DNA of 64,000 bases from positions 1-64,000 of the forward strand of contig JARROJ010000004.1 in assembly GCA_037384065.1 (NCBI GenBank), given 5' to 3'. This stretch comes from JABDPF01 sp037384065 (GTDB lineage Bacteria; Pseudomonadota; Gammaproteobacteria; Xanthomonadales; SZUA-36). The translations under genes were made by a program, and so were the position numbers. Within the stretch, counting starts at the first letter, position 1. Each line of letters begins with the position of its first letter. The notes below the pieces were generated by a model. That model made no database searches. It was not told the DNA's origin and was given only the letters and a program-made list of their open reading frames with translations. Below are positions 1 to 10,000 of this stretch, piece by piece.

Positions 1-66
1 TGACGTTCGGCGCGCGGTCGGAAGGGTGGTCTTTTGGTTCTGCCAACGGAGAATTCCGTTCGCAGG

Positions 67-97
67 AAAAAAACCCCGGCGGGTGCCGGGGTTTTTT
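67..97. terminator. intrinsic terminator, usable in both directions
   Basis: CCCCGGC and GCCGGGG (74-80 and 85-91) form a 7-bp stem with a 4-base loop, with a run of A on the left (67-73) and six T on the right (92-97). It lies 23 bases downstream of the minus-strand gene ending at 121 and fits as its terminator; it could also end transcription entering from the left edge. Bases 1-66 show no gene I can support. Confidence 0.85.
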
Positions 98-120
98 CAG
101 GTCGATGCGCAGGACGGGGA

Positions 121-882
121 TCAGTCGTCGCCGTAGTCGCTCGCGCCCGGCATGTATTCCACCGTCGTCGTCGCACCCGTCTTGAACGTTTTGCCCCAGT
201 CCGCCATGAAGGTCTCGAAAGCTTCCTCGCCACCGAGTTCCTTGGACATGATGTCGTAGAACGTCGTATCGGGCGCAGTCATGCCGGCCCACCCCTTGGT
301 CGGGGATACCAGAACGACGTGTCCGCCGCGGGTGCCGGACTCCATCCAGTGGAAGCCCCAGCGCGGCGAATAGTCGGCCGCTTTCAGTGTGCTGACAATC
401 TTCATCAGGCCCTTGCGGAACGCCATGTTCTGGCCATTGTTGACGTACCAGTCGGTCAGGTGAAAGTGGGTGTAGCCCGCCCAATCCTCCGGCCAGTGGC
501 TCCAGTTGTTCATGGTCCGGACCATCATCCGGTCCATGTCCTCGACGTGCGGCATGACCTTGTCCCGCATCATCTCGCCGGCGTCGGACTGCCAGTCGTA
601 CTCGGCGTCGAAATCCTTCCAGTCGTGGCCGCCGGACCAGGCGTAGTACAGGCCGGTGTCGGGTCCCGTCAGCACCTCGTACCAGTTGTATCGCATCGCG
701 CCTTCCTTGTCGGCGATCCACTCGTGATACTCCGTGATCGCCTCGACGAGTTCGTCGCTGTGTCCCTTCTTCGGCGTGATCTTGACCAGCGTGCCGATGT
801 TCTGACTGTCCTGTGCTGCAGCGGGCAGCAACCAGACGATCGCCAACAGAAGCACCGCCAGTTTTCGAATGTGCATTTTCAT
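121..882 (-). CDS. secreted protein of unknown function, possibly two tandem alpha/beta-barrel (ABM-like) domains
   Basis: 253 residues. I do not recognise the family. The first 22 residues form a typical signal peptide (KMHIRK, then a leucine/alanine core, then LPAAAQ), so the mature protein should be periplasmic or secreted. The mature part looks duplicated: a first half of the type V-x-I-T-P-x-x-G followed by a helix, a GxY...W-G-G strand and many Trp/Tyr/His, and a second half with H-x-H-L-T-D-W-Y and a similar pattern. Such dimeric ferredoxin-like folds often bind small ligands, but this is inference. The start is the ATG at 882, which has GGAGAG 7 bases upstream; the in-frame ATG at 897 has no such site. 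A terminator follows at 67-97. The gene stands alone, divergent from glnS. Confidence 0.75.
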   Translation of the reverse strand: MKMHIRKLAVLLLAIVWLLPAAAQDSQNIGTLVKITPKKGHSDELVEAITEYHEWIADKEGAMRYNWYEVLTGPDTGLYYAWSGGHDWKDFDAEYDWQSDAGEMMRDKVMPHVEDMDRMMVRTMNNWSHWPEDWAGYTHFHLTDWYVNNGQNMAFRKGLMKIVSTLKAADYSPRWGFHWMESGTRGGHVVLVSPTKGWAGMTAPDTTFYDIMSKELGGEEAFETFMADWGKTFKTGATTTVEYMPGASDYGDD

Positions 883-999
883 GTGAGGTCTCTCCATTTA
901 TTTTGACAAGCGTGTCCAGACGCTCATGCGCCAGGACATCAGTCGAACTATAGACCATCCCCAGAATTTTGCCGAAACGGCCGGGATGCGCACCGAGGG

Positions 1000-1027
1000 A
1001 TGACGTCCGGCGTTAATGCGTTACAAT
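1000..1027 (+). promoter_or_regulatory. predicted sigma-70 promoter of glnS
   Basis: ATGACG at 1000-1005, a 16-base spacer and TACAAT at 1022-1027 match a sigma-70 promoter (4/6 and 5/6). Transcription would begin near 1034, leaving a leader of about 40 bases before the glnS ATG at 1076. This also argues against the upstream in-frame ATG at 1016, which lies inside the promoter. Confidence 0.55.
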
Positions 1028-1075
1028 TCGGTGCTTTCTGACCAACTGCGTGAACCGCACCCGGAGTTCCGTGCC

Positions 1076-2779
1076 ATGAGTAGTGAAGCCAGCGCCGTTC
1101 CCACGAACTTCATCCGCAACATCATCATCAACGACCTCGAGACCGGCAAGCACGAGACGATCGTGACGCGCTTTCCGCCGGAGCCGAACGGGCACCTGCA
1201 CATCGGGCACGCCAAGTCGATCTGCCTCAATTTCGGCATCGCGGACGAGTTCGGCGGCAAGACGAACCTGCGCTTCGACGACACGAACCCGCTGAAGGAA
1301 AACGAAGACTTCATGAACGCGATCATGGCGGACGTGCGCTGGCTGGGCTTCGAATGGGACAACCTGTTCCACGCCTCCGACTACTTCGAGCAGTTGTACG
1401 GATTCGCCGTGCACCTGATCCGGGCCGGCAAGGCGTACGTTGAGGAACTCACGGCGGACGAAATCCTCGAGTACCGGGGCGACTGGATGAACAACGAGCC
1501 CGGCCGCGAGAGCCCTTGGCGCGACCGTCCGGTCGAGGAGAGCCTGGATCTGTTCGAACGCATGAAGAACGGTGAATTCGAGGACGGCCAGTACGTCTTG
1601 CGGGCGAAGATCGACATGGCGTCGCCCGACCGGTTCATGCGCGACCCGGTCATGTACCGGATCCGTAACGCGAGCCATCACCGCACCGGCGACACCTGGC
1701 ACATCTACCCGATGTACGACTGGGCGCACGGCATTTCGGACGCGATCGAGGGCATCACGCATTCCCTGTGCACGCTGGAGTTCGAGGAACACCGACCGCT
1801 GTACGAGTGGTTCCTGGAAAACATCCCGTCGCCGAGCATGCCGCGCCAGATCGAGTTCGCCCGCGGCAACCTCGACTACACCGTGATGAGCAAGCGGCGA
1901 CTGCGCGAACTGGTCGAGGAAGGCCACGTCAACGGCTGGGACGATCCCCGGCTGCCGACGCTGGCCGGCCTGCGCCGGCGCGGCTTCACGCCGGAGGCGA
2001 TTCGGGCGTTCTGGTCCGACATGGGCGTTTCGAAGTCAAACAGCATCATCCAGATGGGGGTGCTCGAAAACTACGTGCGCAACGATCTCAACGCGCGCGC
2101 GCCGCGCACGATGGCCGTGCTCGACCCCCTCAAAGTCGTATTGACGAACTTCCCCGAGGGCGAGACCGAGTGGCTGGATGCAGCGATTCACCCGCAGGAC
2201 GAGTCGATGGGCACCCGGCGGGTGCCGGTGACGCGCGAGATCTGGATCGAGCGCGGTGATTTCATGGAGGATCCACCGCGCAAGTTTTTCCGTCTCAAGC
2301 CCGGCGGCGAGGTGCGCCTGCGCAACGCCTTCATCGTTCGCTGCACCGATGTGGTCCGCAACGCCGCCGGCGAGGTCACCGAACTGCACTGCGAGCTCGA
2401 TCCCGAGACCCGTTCGGGCATGCCGGGGGCGAGCCGCAAGGTCAAGGGCACGATTCACTGGGTGTCCGCCACGCACGGCGTTGCGGCGGAAGTAAGGCTC
2501 TGCGACCGCCTGTTCACGGTCCCGAACCCGCTGGGCGAAAAAGACCGTGATTACCGCGAGTTCATCAACCCGCACTCGATGGACGTGTCGACGCAGGTCG
2601 TGGTCGAGCCCGGTGTCGCCGAGGGCGGTCCCGGCGATTTCTACCAGTTCGAGCGGACCGGTTACTTCTGTCACGACGCCGTCGATTCCAAGCCGGGCCG
2701 CCCGGTGCTGAACCGGATCGTGACCCTGCGCGATTCCTGGGCCCGCATCGAAAAGGAGCTGGCGCAGAAGAAGCGGTAG
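1076..2779 (+). CDS. glnS: glutaminyl-tRNA synthetase
   Basis: Class I aminoacyl-tRNA synthetase that charges tRNA-Gln with glutamine in the cytosol. It has 567 residues, close to the 554 of E. coli GlnS, and aligns along its full length. Visible marks are PPEPNGHLHIGH (residues 34-45), the class I HIGH motif; LRFDDTNP; the long conserved EGITHSLCTLEF block; and VMSKRR near residue 270, the GlnRS form of KMSKS. The C-terminal anticodon-binding beta-barrels are present (IHWVSA, INP, FQFERxGYF-type motifs). The start at 1076 matches the MSEAxxxPTNFIR beginning of other GlnRS and has CGGAG upstream. Transcribed alone from the promoter at 1000-1027; lemA follows after a gap with its own promoter-like signal. 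Confidence 0.97.
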   Translation: MSSEASAVPTNFIRNIIINDLETGKHETIVTRFPPEPNGHLHIGHAKSICLNFGIADEFGGKTNLRFDDTNPLKENEDFMNAIMADVRWLGFEWDNLFHASDYFEQLYGFAVHLIRAGKAYVEELTADEILEYRGDWMNNEPGRESPWRDRPVEESLDLFERMKNGEFEDGQYVLRAKIDMASPDRFMRDPVMYRIRNASHHRTGDTWHIYPMYDWAHGISDAIEGITHSLCTLEFEEHRPLYEWFLENIPSPSMPRQIEFARGNLDYTVMSKRRLRELVEEGHVNGWDDPRLPTLAGLRRRGFTPEAIRAFWSDMGVSKSNSIIQMGVLENYVRNDLNARAPRTMAVLDPLKVVLTNFPEGETEWLDAAIHPQDESMGTRRVPVTREIWIERGDFMEDPPRKFFRLKPGGEVRLRNAFIVRCTDVVRNAAGEVTELHCELDPETRSGMPGASRKVKGTIHWVSATHGVAAEVRLCDRLFTVPNPLGEKDRDYREFINPHSMDVSTQVVVEPGVAEGGPGDFYQFERTGYFCHDAVDSKPGRPVLNRIVTLRDSWARIEKELAQKKR

Positions 2780-2810
2780 GCGCCCGCGCCGGGCGTGACG
2801 ACCGGCACCC

Positions 2811-2838
2811 GTTCGCATTCACGCGAACCTGCTACACT
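2811..2838 (+). promoter_or_regulatory. extended -10 promoter of lemA with an adjacent palindrome
   Basis: TGCTACACT at 2830-2838 is an extended -10 element (TGn followed by TACACT). Just upstream, GTTCGC and GCGAAC (2811-2816 and 2823-2828) make an 18-bp inverted repeat with a 6-base centre. The position, between the expected -35 and the -10, fits an operator, but no regulator can be named. Confidence 0.4.
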
Positions 2839-2866
2839 TTTCACAGTTCCCGTGAGGAGGTGTGAG

Positions 2867-3445
2867 ATGGGTGGTTGGATAATCCTGGCAATCCTGGCCG
2901 CGCTGGCTTTTTTTGCGATCACGATTTACAACCGGCTGGTCGCCGGGCGTAATCGCTACAAGAACGCCTTTGCGCAAATCGATGTGCAGCTGACCCGGCG
3001 GCACGACCTGATTCCGAACCTGGTCGAGACCGCGAAGGGGTACATAAAACACGAGCGCGAAACGCTCGAGGCGGTGATCAACGCCCGCAACGCGGCGGTG
3101 AGCGGCCTCAAGGCGGCCGACCCCTCGGACCCGGACGCCATGAAGAAACTGGCCGAGGCCGAGCAGGGGCTGTCCGGCGCACTGGGCCGGCTGTTCGCAC
3201 TCGCAGAGGCCTATCCGGACCTGAAGGCCAACCAGAACATGATGCAACTGTCCGAGGAACTCACCACCACGGAGAACAAGGTCGCGTTCGCCCGGCAGGC
3301 CTATAACGACGCCGTGATGGTCTACAACACCTTGCGTGAATCCTTTCCGAACAACCTGTTCGCCGGCTGGTTCAATTTCCAGGCGGCCGAGTTGCTCGAG
3401 ATCGAGGACGAGAGCAAGCGCGAAGTCCCCAAGGTCAGCTTCTGA
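2867..3445 (+). CDS. lemA: LemA family protein
   Basis: 192-residue single-pass membrane protein of the LemA family, whose molecular role is poorly known. An N-terminal hydrophobic segment (about residues 3-22, GWIILAILAALAFFAITIY) is followed by the family's helical body. Recognisable blocks are NRYKNAFAQIDVQLTRRHDLIPNLVETAKGY, AxNQNMMQLSEELTTTENKVAFARQAYND and a C-terminal FPxNLFAGWFNF-type block. The start at 2867 is set by a strong GAGGAGG 6 bases upstream; the frame is open further upstream but has no ribosome site there. It is 38 bases from the M48 peptidase, and LemA genes are very often paired with M48/HtpX-like peptidases, so the two probably act together in the inner membrane. Confidence 0.93.
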   Translation: MGGWIILAILAALAFFAITIYNRLVAGRNRYKNAFAQIDVQLTRRHDLIPNLVETAKGYIKHERETLEAVINARNAAVSGLKAADPSDPDAMKKLAEAEQGLSGALGRLFALAEAYPDLKANQNMMQLSEELTTTENKVAFARQAYNDAVMVYNTLRESFPNNLFAGWFNFQAAELLEIEDESKREVPKVSF

Positions 3446-3483
3446 GCGGTTCATAGCGGAAGCCGTTCGCCGCGGGGTATGCC

Positions 3484-5421
3484 GTGAACTTTTTCGAACA
3501 CCAGGATCGTGCACGCCGGCAGTCGCGCTGGCTGCTGGTCGTGTTCACGCTGGCGGTCGCGGCGATCGTGGTCGCCGTCAACGGCATCGTCCTGCTCGCC
3601 GTGTTGTCCACGTCCTGGGATCCGACCCGCGAGGGCATGAGCTTCGGCGGCATGGTGCGCGCGAACTGGCCGTTGATGGCGGGTACCGCGATCGCCTGTA
3701 TCGCGCTGATTTTCCTCGCCAGCCTGTTCCGTACGCTCAGTCTCAAATCGGGCGGCGGCCACGTCGCCCGGCAGCTGGGCGGCACCCAGGTGGATCCCTC
3801 CACTCGCGACCCCCTGCGGCGGCGCCTGTACAACGTGGTCGAGGAAATCTCACTGGCGTCCGGCGTGCCGGTGCCGGAAGTCTACGTGCTGGACCGCGAG
3901 GCGGGCATCAACGCCTTCGCCGCCGGATTCACGGCGTCCGACGCGGCGGTCGCGGTCACGCGGGGCGCGCTGGAAAAACTCAGCCGCAGCGAGCTGCAGG
4001 GCGTCATCGCCCACGAGTTCAGCCACATCCTGAACGGCGACATGCGGATCAACATCCGGTTGATGGGCACGCTGTTCGGAATTCTGGTCCTGGCGCTCAT
4101 CGGACGGCGTGTGCTGATTCACGCCCGCTGGGCCGGGGGCTCGTCGCGCGACCGCGGCGGCGCGATCATCGTGCTGATCGCAATCGGTCTCACGGTCGTC
4201 GGCTACATCGGCCTGTTTTTCGGCCGCTGGATCAAGGCGGCTGTCGCCCGGCAGCGCGAGTACCTCGCCGATGCGTCGGCGGTGCAGTTCACCCGCGACC
4301 CGTCCGGTATCGGCGGCGCCCTCAAGAAGATCGCGATTTACAGCGACGCCTCCTATCTCGATACGGACACCGAGGAAGTCAGCCACATGCTGTTCGGCGA
4401 CGGTCGGCGCACGCGTCTGTTTTCGACCCACCCGCCGCTGACGGACCGGATCGGCCGCATCGAGCCGGACTTCCGGCCAGAGGACCTCGACCGGCTGGCG
4501 GCGAAAATCCAGCACGAGCGTATCCAGGCGAAGAAGGCCGCTCGCGAGAAGGCGCAGGCGGCAGAGGGCGGAGGTGGCCCGGCATTCGGCCCGCGCGGCA
4601 TCCTCGAGCGAATCGGGCAGCCGGATTTCCAGCAGGTACTCGCCGCCGCGGCGCTGGCCGCGGCGCTGCCCGCCAACGTCGCGCGGGCCGCGCGATCGCC
4701 CGAGTGGGCCGCCGACGTCCTGTTCTACGCCTTGCTCGATCGCGACCCCGAGGTCCGCCAGCAACAGCTCCTGATCATCGCCGAGATCATGGGCGAGGAC
4801 AGCGAGCAACGCGTCCGCGCGCTCCACCAGGCCGCCGGTTCGGTGGGAACCGAGCAGCAGCTGCCGTTGCTGGAACTGGCCTTTCCGCAGGTTCGTCAGC
4901 GACCGCCCGAGTACATTGCCCGGGTCCTGCGGGCGGTGAAAGCGCTGGCCGAGGCGGATCACCGCGTCGATCCTTTTGAATTCCTGCTCGCACGGTCCAT
5001 TTCGCTGCAACTCTGGGAAACCCATAATCCCGACCGCGTTCGGCTGGCCGGCGACCGCGCGCTGCAGGCGTCATTGCCGGCGGCCGCGGTGGTTCTCGCC
5101 GTGCTCGCGCGTCACGGCCAGGCGGATGATGCAGCGACGATCGCCGCGTTCCAGGCCGGATGGCGCGAACTCGGCACGGCGGACAGCCGGGACATGCCGC
5201 CGGTCGAGGACTGGGTGGCGGCGCTCGACGAGGCCCTTCCGGAACTCGACCGTCTGCGCCCGGCCGACAAGGAGACCCTGCTGCGCGCGCTCATTGCGAC
5301 GGCCATGCATGACGCGCGGCTCGAAGCCCCGGAACTCGAACTGTTACGGGCGGTAAGCAGCCTGATTCACGTGCCGCTGCCGCTGCTCAGTGCCGGGCCG
5401 CGTACTTCTCGGCGATCATGA
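3484..5421 (+). CDS. M48 family membrane metallopeptidase with long C-terminal extension
   Basis: 645 residues starting at GTG 3484. Two N-terminal membrane segments (about residues 15-42 and 63-85) are followed by a zinc peptidase domain with the HEFSH metal motif at 177-181 and a downstream REYLADASAV block carrying the third zinc ligand. Further hydrophobic stretches lie near 197-212 and 227-248. This core resembles HtpX, which degrades damaged membrane proteins. Unlike HtpX (about 290 residues) it has a further 300 residues of alpha-helical sequence rich in Ala, Arg and Glu. The last 45 residues (KETLLRALIATAMHDARLEAPELELLRAV) resemble TerB-like helical domains. It is co-directional with lemA. 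The stop lies 35 bases inside the end of the convergent GMC oxidoreductase gene. Confidence 0.9.
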   Translation: MNFFEHQDRARRQSRWLLVVFTLAVAAIVVAVNGIVLLAVLSTSWDPTREGMSFGGMVRANWPLMAGTAIACIALIFLASLFRTLSLKSGGGHVARQLGGTQVDPSTRDPLRRRLYNVVEEISLASGVPVPEVYVLDREAGINAFAAGFTASDAAVAVTRGALEKLSRSELQGVIAHEFSHILNGDMRINIRLMGTLFGILVLALIGRRVLIHARWAGGSSRDRGGAIIVLIAIGLTVVGYIGLFFGRWIKAAVARQREYLADASAVQFTRDPSGIGGALKKIAIYSDASYLDTDTEEVSHMLFGDGRRTRLFSTHPPLTDRIGRIEPDFRPEDLDRLAAKIQHERIQAKKAAREKAQAAEGGGGPAFGPRGILERIGQPDFQQVLAAAALAAALPANVARAARSPEWAADVLFYALLDRDPEVRQQQLLIIAEIMGEDSEQRVRALHQAAGSVGTEQQLPLLELAFPQVRQRPPEYIARVLRAVKALAEADHRVDPFEFLLARSISLQLWETHNPDRVRLAGDRALQASLPAAAVVLAVLARHGQADDAATIAAFQAGWRELGTADSRDMPPVEDWVAALDEALPELDRLRPADKETLLRALIATAMHDARLEAPELELLRAVSSLIHVPLPLLSAGPRTSRRS

Positions 5422-6949
5422 TGGTCGGGGCGTTGGTGTTGCCGGAAACCAGGGACGGCATCACCGACGCATCCACGACCGACAACCCTTCGAGGCCGCG
5501 TACATCGAGTTCGGGATCGACCACGGCGGCCTCGTCGCGGCCCATTTTGCAGGTGCCGATCGGGTGGTAGATCGATTCGGCCTTGCGCCGGATGAAATCG
5601 AGCAATGCATCGTCGTCCTGACGATCCGCACCCGGGTAGTGTTCGGCGCCGCGGAACGGGTCGAAGGCGCGTTGGGCGAAAATCTCGCGGGACAGCCGCA
5701 CGCACTCGAGCATGATCTTCCGGTCGTATTCGCTGTCCAGGTAATTCGGTTGCATGACCGGCGCCTCGAACGGGTCGGCCGAGCGCAGGGCGAGCCAGCC
5801 GCGGCTTTCCGGCCGCAGGGCGCAGGCATGGATCGTCATGCCGTTTCCTTCCAGCCGGTTACGGCCATGATCGTCAAGGAACGCGGGCACGAAGTGCATC
5901 TGGATGTCGGGGCGGTCGTCGGTCGCATGGCGGCTGACGATGAAGCCACCGGCTTCCGCGATGTTGGAACTGGCCGGGCCGCGGCGATCGAAAAGGTAGC
6001 GCAGGCCGGCAAAGAACTCGTTCAACCGGTCGTAGGTGACCGATTCGGTGCAATGAACCAGGGTGCAGACGTCAAGGTGATCCTGCAGGTTCTGACCGAC
6101 ACCCGGCAAGGCATGACGGACCGCGATTCCGGCGGACTGCAGGACGTCCGGCGGGCCGATCCCCGACAGCATCAGCAATTGCGGCGAATTGATCGCGCCC
6201 CCGGACAGGATCACGCGCCCGCCCGCGGCCGTCCGCGCCTCGCGGCCGACGCGGTATTCCACGCCCGTGGCGCGCGTTCCGTCCAGCAGGACACCGGTCG
6301 CCTGGGCCTTGGTTTCGACGGTCAGGTTGGATCGCTTGAGGGCGGGGCGCAGGTAGCCGACCGCCGTGCTGCAGCGCCGGCCGTTGCGCTGGGTCACCTG
6401 GTAGAAATCGAAGCCCCGCTGGTGCGGGCCGTTGAAATCGTGGGTTCGCGGATGGCCCGCCTGCTGCGCCGCTTCGAGGAAGACGTCGGAAAGCGGGTTG
6501 TGGTGCCGCAGGTTCTGCACCGCGAGCGGGCCGCCCACGCCGTGAAAATCGCTGGGCCCGTTTTCCTGGTCCTCGGCCTTGATGAAAAAGGGCAGCACGT
6601 CGGCGGACGCCCAGCCCTCGGCGCCGGCCTCGGCCCAGGCGTCGTAGTCCTTGCGGTGGCCGCGGCAGTAGCACATCGCGTTGATCGAACTGGATCCCCC
6701 GAGCACCTTGCCGCGCGGCCAGTACAGCCGCCGGCCGTGCAGGTGTTCCTGGGGCTCGGTTTCATAGGACCAATTGATGCGATCGAGTTCGATCAGCTTG
6801 GCCAGGCCGGCCGGCATGTGGATGAACGGGTGCCAGTCCCGGCTGCCGGCTTCCAGCAGCAGGACGCGATTATTGGGGTTTTCCGTCAGCCGGTTGGCCA
6901 GCACGCAGCCGGCCGAGCCGGCCCCGACAATGATGTAATCGTATTCCAT
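5387..6949 (-). CDS. GMC family oxidoreductase (choline or alcohol dehydrogenase type)
   Basis: 520-residue FAD-dependent glucose-methanol-choline oxidoreductase. The N-terminus is the FAD-binding motif DYIIVGAGSAGCVLANRL. GMC signature 1 (GKVLGGSSSINAM) and signature 2 (SGGAINSPQLLMLSGIGP) are intact, and the C-terminal YHPIGTCKMG carries the catalytic histidine. It oxidises an alcohol to an aldehyde, passing electrons through FAD. Length and motifs fit choline dehydrogenase/BetA-like or medium-chain alcohol dehydrogenase AlkJ-like enzymes; without betB or transport genes nearby the substrate cannot be assigned. The start at 6949 is the first codon of the Rossmann fold; the frame stays open upstream but that part is not conserved and overlaps the promoter region of the divergent efflux gene. 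Confidence 0.92.
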   Translation of the reverse strand: MEYDYIIVGAGSAGCVLANRLTENPNNRVLLLEAGSRDWHPFIHMPAGLAKLIELDRINWSYETEPQEHLHGRRLYWPRGKVLGGSSSINAMCYCRGHRKDYDAWAEAGAEGWASADVLPFFIKAEDQENGPSDFHGVGGPLAVQNLRHHNPLSDVFLEAAQQAGHPRTHDFNGPHQRGFDFYQVTQRNGRRCSTAVGYLRPALKRSNLTVETKAQATGVLLDGTRATGVEYRVGREARTAAGGRVILSGGAINSPQLLMLSGIGPPDVLQSAGIAVRHALPGVGQNLQDHLDVCTLVHCTESVTYDRLNEFFAGLRYLFDRRGPASSNIAEAGGFIVSRHATDDRPDIQMHFVPAFLDDHGRNRLEGNGMTIHACALRPESRGWLALRSADPFEAPVMQPNYLDSEYDRKIMLECVRLSREIFAQRAFDPFRGAEHYPGADRQDDDALLDFIRRKAESIYHPIGTCKMGRDEAAVVDPELDVRGLEGLSVVDASVMPSLVSGNTNAPTIMIAEKYAARH

Positions 6950-7049
6950 ACGCTTGCGTATCGTGGTCCCCGCCAGTTTATCCCAATGCGCTGCGATGAC
7001 AAGAGCCCGCGGCCGGTTTTCGGAACCGATCGCGGACGGAAATCCACGG

Positions 7050-7055
7050 TATAAT
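7050..7055 (+). promoter_or_regulatory. -10 element TATAAT before the RND efflux operon
   Basis: A perfect TATAAT at 7050-7055 in very GC-rich sequence, 37 bases before the GTG start of the RND transporter. I see no good -35 at 16-18 bases, so an activator or another -35 may be involved. Confidence 0.5.
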
Positions 7056-7091
7056 GCCCGGTTCCCGCCGCTGCAACTGGATGACCGGCTC

Positions 7092-10000
7092 GTGACGCTG
7101 ACCAAAATTTCCCTGTCGAACCCGGTAGCGGTCGTGGTGGCCTGCATCCTGCTGGTGATTTTCGGCGTCCTCAGCCTGTTGCGCCTGCCGATCCAGATGA
7201 CGCCGGACATCTCGCGGCCGGAAATTTCGGTCTCCACGTCCTGGCGGGCCTCGGCGCCGAACGAGATCGAATCCGAGATCATCGAACCGCAGGAGGACGT
7301 CCTGCGCAGTATTCCGGGCCTCTTGCGCATGCAGTCGTCGGCCAACTTCGGGCGCGGCAGCATCAACCTGCAGTTCGCGATCGGGACCGACATGAACCGC
7401 GCCCTGATCGAGGTGATGAACCGACTGAACCAGGTGCCGCGGTACCCGGTGGACGCCAACGAGCCGATGATCACGGTCGGGGCGGACGATTTCGAACGCA
7501 TCATCGCCTGGTTCGTCATCTCCGCGGTGCCGGACAATGATCGGCCGATCGAGAGCTACCAGGATTTCGTCGACGATGTCGTGATCCAGCGGCTCGAGCG
7601 GGTGCCGGGCATCTCCAGCGTCGGGTCCTTCGGCGGTCGGCCGCACGAGGTCCGGATCACGTTCGATCCGTACCAGGCGGCGAACATGGGCATCGATCTG
7701 ACGCGCATTCCCATGCAGTTGGGCAGTAATGCCGACGTCTCCGCCGGCATGAACGAGGTGGGACGGCGCGACTACACGATTCGCTTCCGTGGCAAGTACG
7801 AGGCGGACGAACTCGGCGAACTCGTGCTCGAATGGCGCGAGGGCCGGCCGGTTTTCCTGCGTGACGTCGCCCGAGTCGGCATGGAAATGGTCGACACGAC
7901 CAATATCCTGCACGAAAGCGGCCAGCCGTCGATCGCGGTCTACGTGGTGCCCGAGACCGGCGTGAACGTCTACGAGGTGATGGACGGGGTCAAGGCCGAG
8001 GTCGCCAGCATGGCCGACAACGAACTGGCGCGCGCCGGTCTCAAGATCGCCCAGAGCAGCGACGACACGGAGTACATCAGCGCCTCGGTCGGCATGGTGC
8101 GCAACAACCTGTTGCTGGGCGTGTCGCTGGCCGTGGCGGTGTTGTGGTGGTTCCTGCGCAAGTTTCGCGCGACGTTGATCGTCGCGTTGTCGATCCCCCT
8201 GTGCGGCATGATCGCATTCATGGTGCTCGACTTTGCCGGCCGCACGCTGAACATCATCTCGCTGGCCGGGCTGGCGTTCGCCACCGGCATGGTGCTCGAC
8301 GCCGCGATCGTCGTGCTGGAGAACATCTTCCGGCAACGCGAACACGGGCACGACGGCGACGAGGCTTCGCTGCGCGGCGTCAGCCAGGTCTGGGGGGCGT
8401 TGCTGGCGTCCACGGCGACCACGGTCGCGATCTTCATGCCGGTGATCTTCCTGCAGAACGAGGCCGGCCAGTTGTTCAGCGACCTCGCGGTCACGATTTC
8501 GGCGGCCGTGGTCGGTTCGCTCCTGGTGGCGGTCACGGTGTTGCCGACCGCCGCCGCGGACCTGATTCGTGGCGAGGCGATCGATGATCACCACAAGCAC
8601 TGGTGGCGCTGGGTCACGAACCACATCATGACCTGGACAGATACGCCCCGGCGCCGAACCACGTGGATCGTGACCCTGATCTCGCTGCCGGTGGTCGTCG
8701 CAGCCGCGCTCCTGCCGCCCGCGGATTACCTTCCGGAAGGCAAGCAGAACTTCATTTTCGGCATCATGCTGACGGCGCCCGGCATGGGCATGGAGACGAC
8801 GCGCGAGGAGCTGGTCGAAGAGGTCGAGCGGCGCCTGGCGCCGTACCTCTCGGGCGAAAAAGATCCGCAGATCGAGAGCTACTTCATCGGCAGCGCCAAG
8901 GGCTGGGGCACGTTCATTGGCGGCCGGGCCGTCGACCCCGACGACGTCGATGCGCTGCTCGACGTGTTCAACCGGGAGATCATGACCGGCTTTCCGGACA
9001 CCTTCGGCTTCGCCAACCGGCGTCCGATCTTCGGCGGTTCGCGCGGTGGCCGAAAGATCGATATCGACCTCTCGGCGGATTCCTTCGAGTCACTTCTGGG
9101 CGCGGGTCGCGCCGGCTTCTTCACGATCATGCAGGAACTGCCCGGGGCCAATATCCAGCCAAGCCCGGGGCTGGAACTGGCGGAGCCGGAAATCCGTCTG
9201 ATACCGGACGACCGCAAGGTGGCCGAGGTCGGCTGGAATCGGTCGCAGCTCTCGACGGCGGTGCGCGCGCTGGGCGACGGCGCCTTTCTCGGTGAGTATT
9301 TCGACGGCACCCGGCGCTACAACATCATCCTGCGGGCGGAGAACTGGTTCTCCCCCGAGGAACTCGGCGCGATACCGGTCGCGACCGCGGACGGCGGTGT
9401 CCATGCGCTCGGTGAACTGGTCCGCGTGCAGCGCGAGGCGGGCCCGTCGAGCATCCGTCGCGTGGACCGCAGGCGCACGCTGACGCTGGAAGTGACCCCG
9501 CCGACGGCAATGCCGATGGAGCAGGCGCTCGAGATCGTGCAGGACCGGGTCGCGCCCGCGATCATGGCGAACATGCCGGAGAACGGCACGATCAAGTACC
9601 GTGGCACCGCGGAGGCGCTGGAGGAGGCGCTGACCAGCATGACCGGCAGCTTCCTGCTGGCCGTGGTGATTCTTTACCTGCTGATTTCGGCCCTGTTCCG
9701 TTCGTTCAAGGACTCCCTGCTGGTGATCCTGACCCTGCCGATGGCCACGGTGGGCGGCATTCTCTCGTTGCGGATCGTCGACCTCGCGCTGAGCGGCTCC
9801 GGCGGGCAACCGATGGATCTGTTGACGATGATCGGTTTCATCATTCTGCTGGGCCTGGTCGTCAACAACGCCATCCTGCTGGTCTACCGCGCCCGCGACG
9901 CCGAGCGCGAAGGCATGAGCCGCCGCGATGCCGTGGAGAGCGCGGTGCGCCTGCGCCTGCGACCCATCCTGATGAGCACGACGACGAGTATTTTCGGCAT

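Noticed and set aside
5390..7054. 554-codon plus-strand frame opposite the GMC oxidoreductase
   Set aside because: Antisense shadow; the minus-strand gene has all GMC signatures.
6978..8624. 548-codon minus-strand frame opposite the RND transporter
   Set aside because: Composition (His/Arg/Asp-rich) is that of an antisense frame; the plus strand encodes an obvious RND pump.
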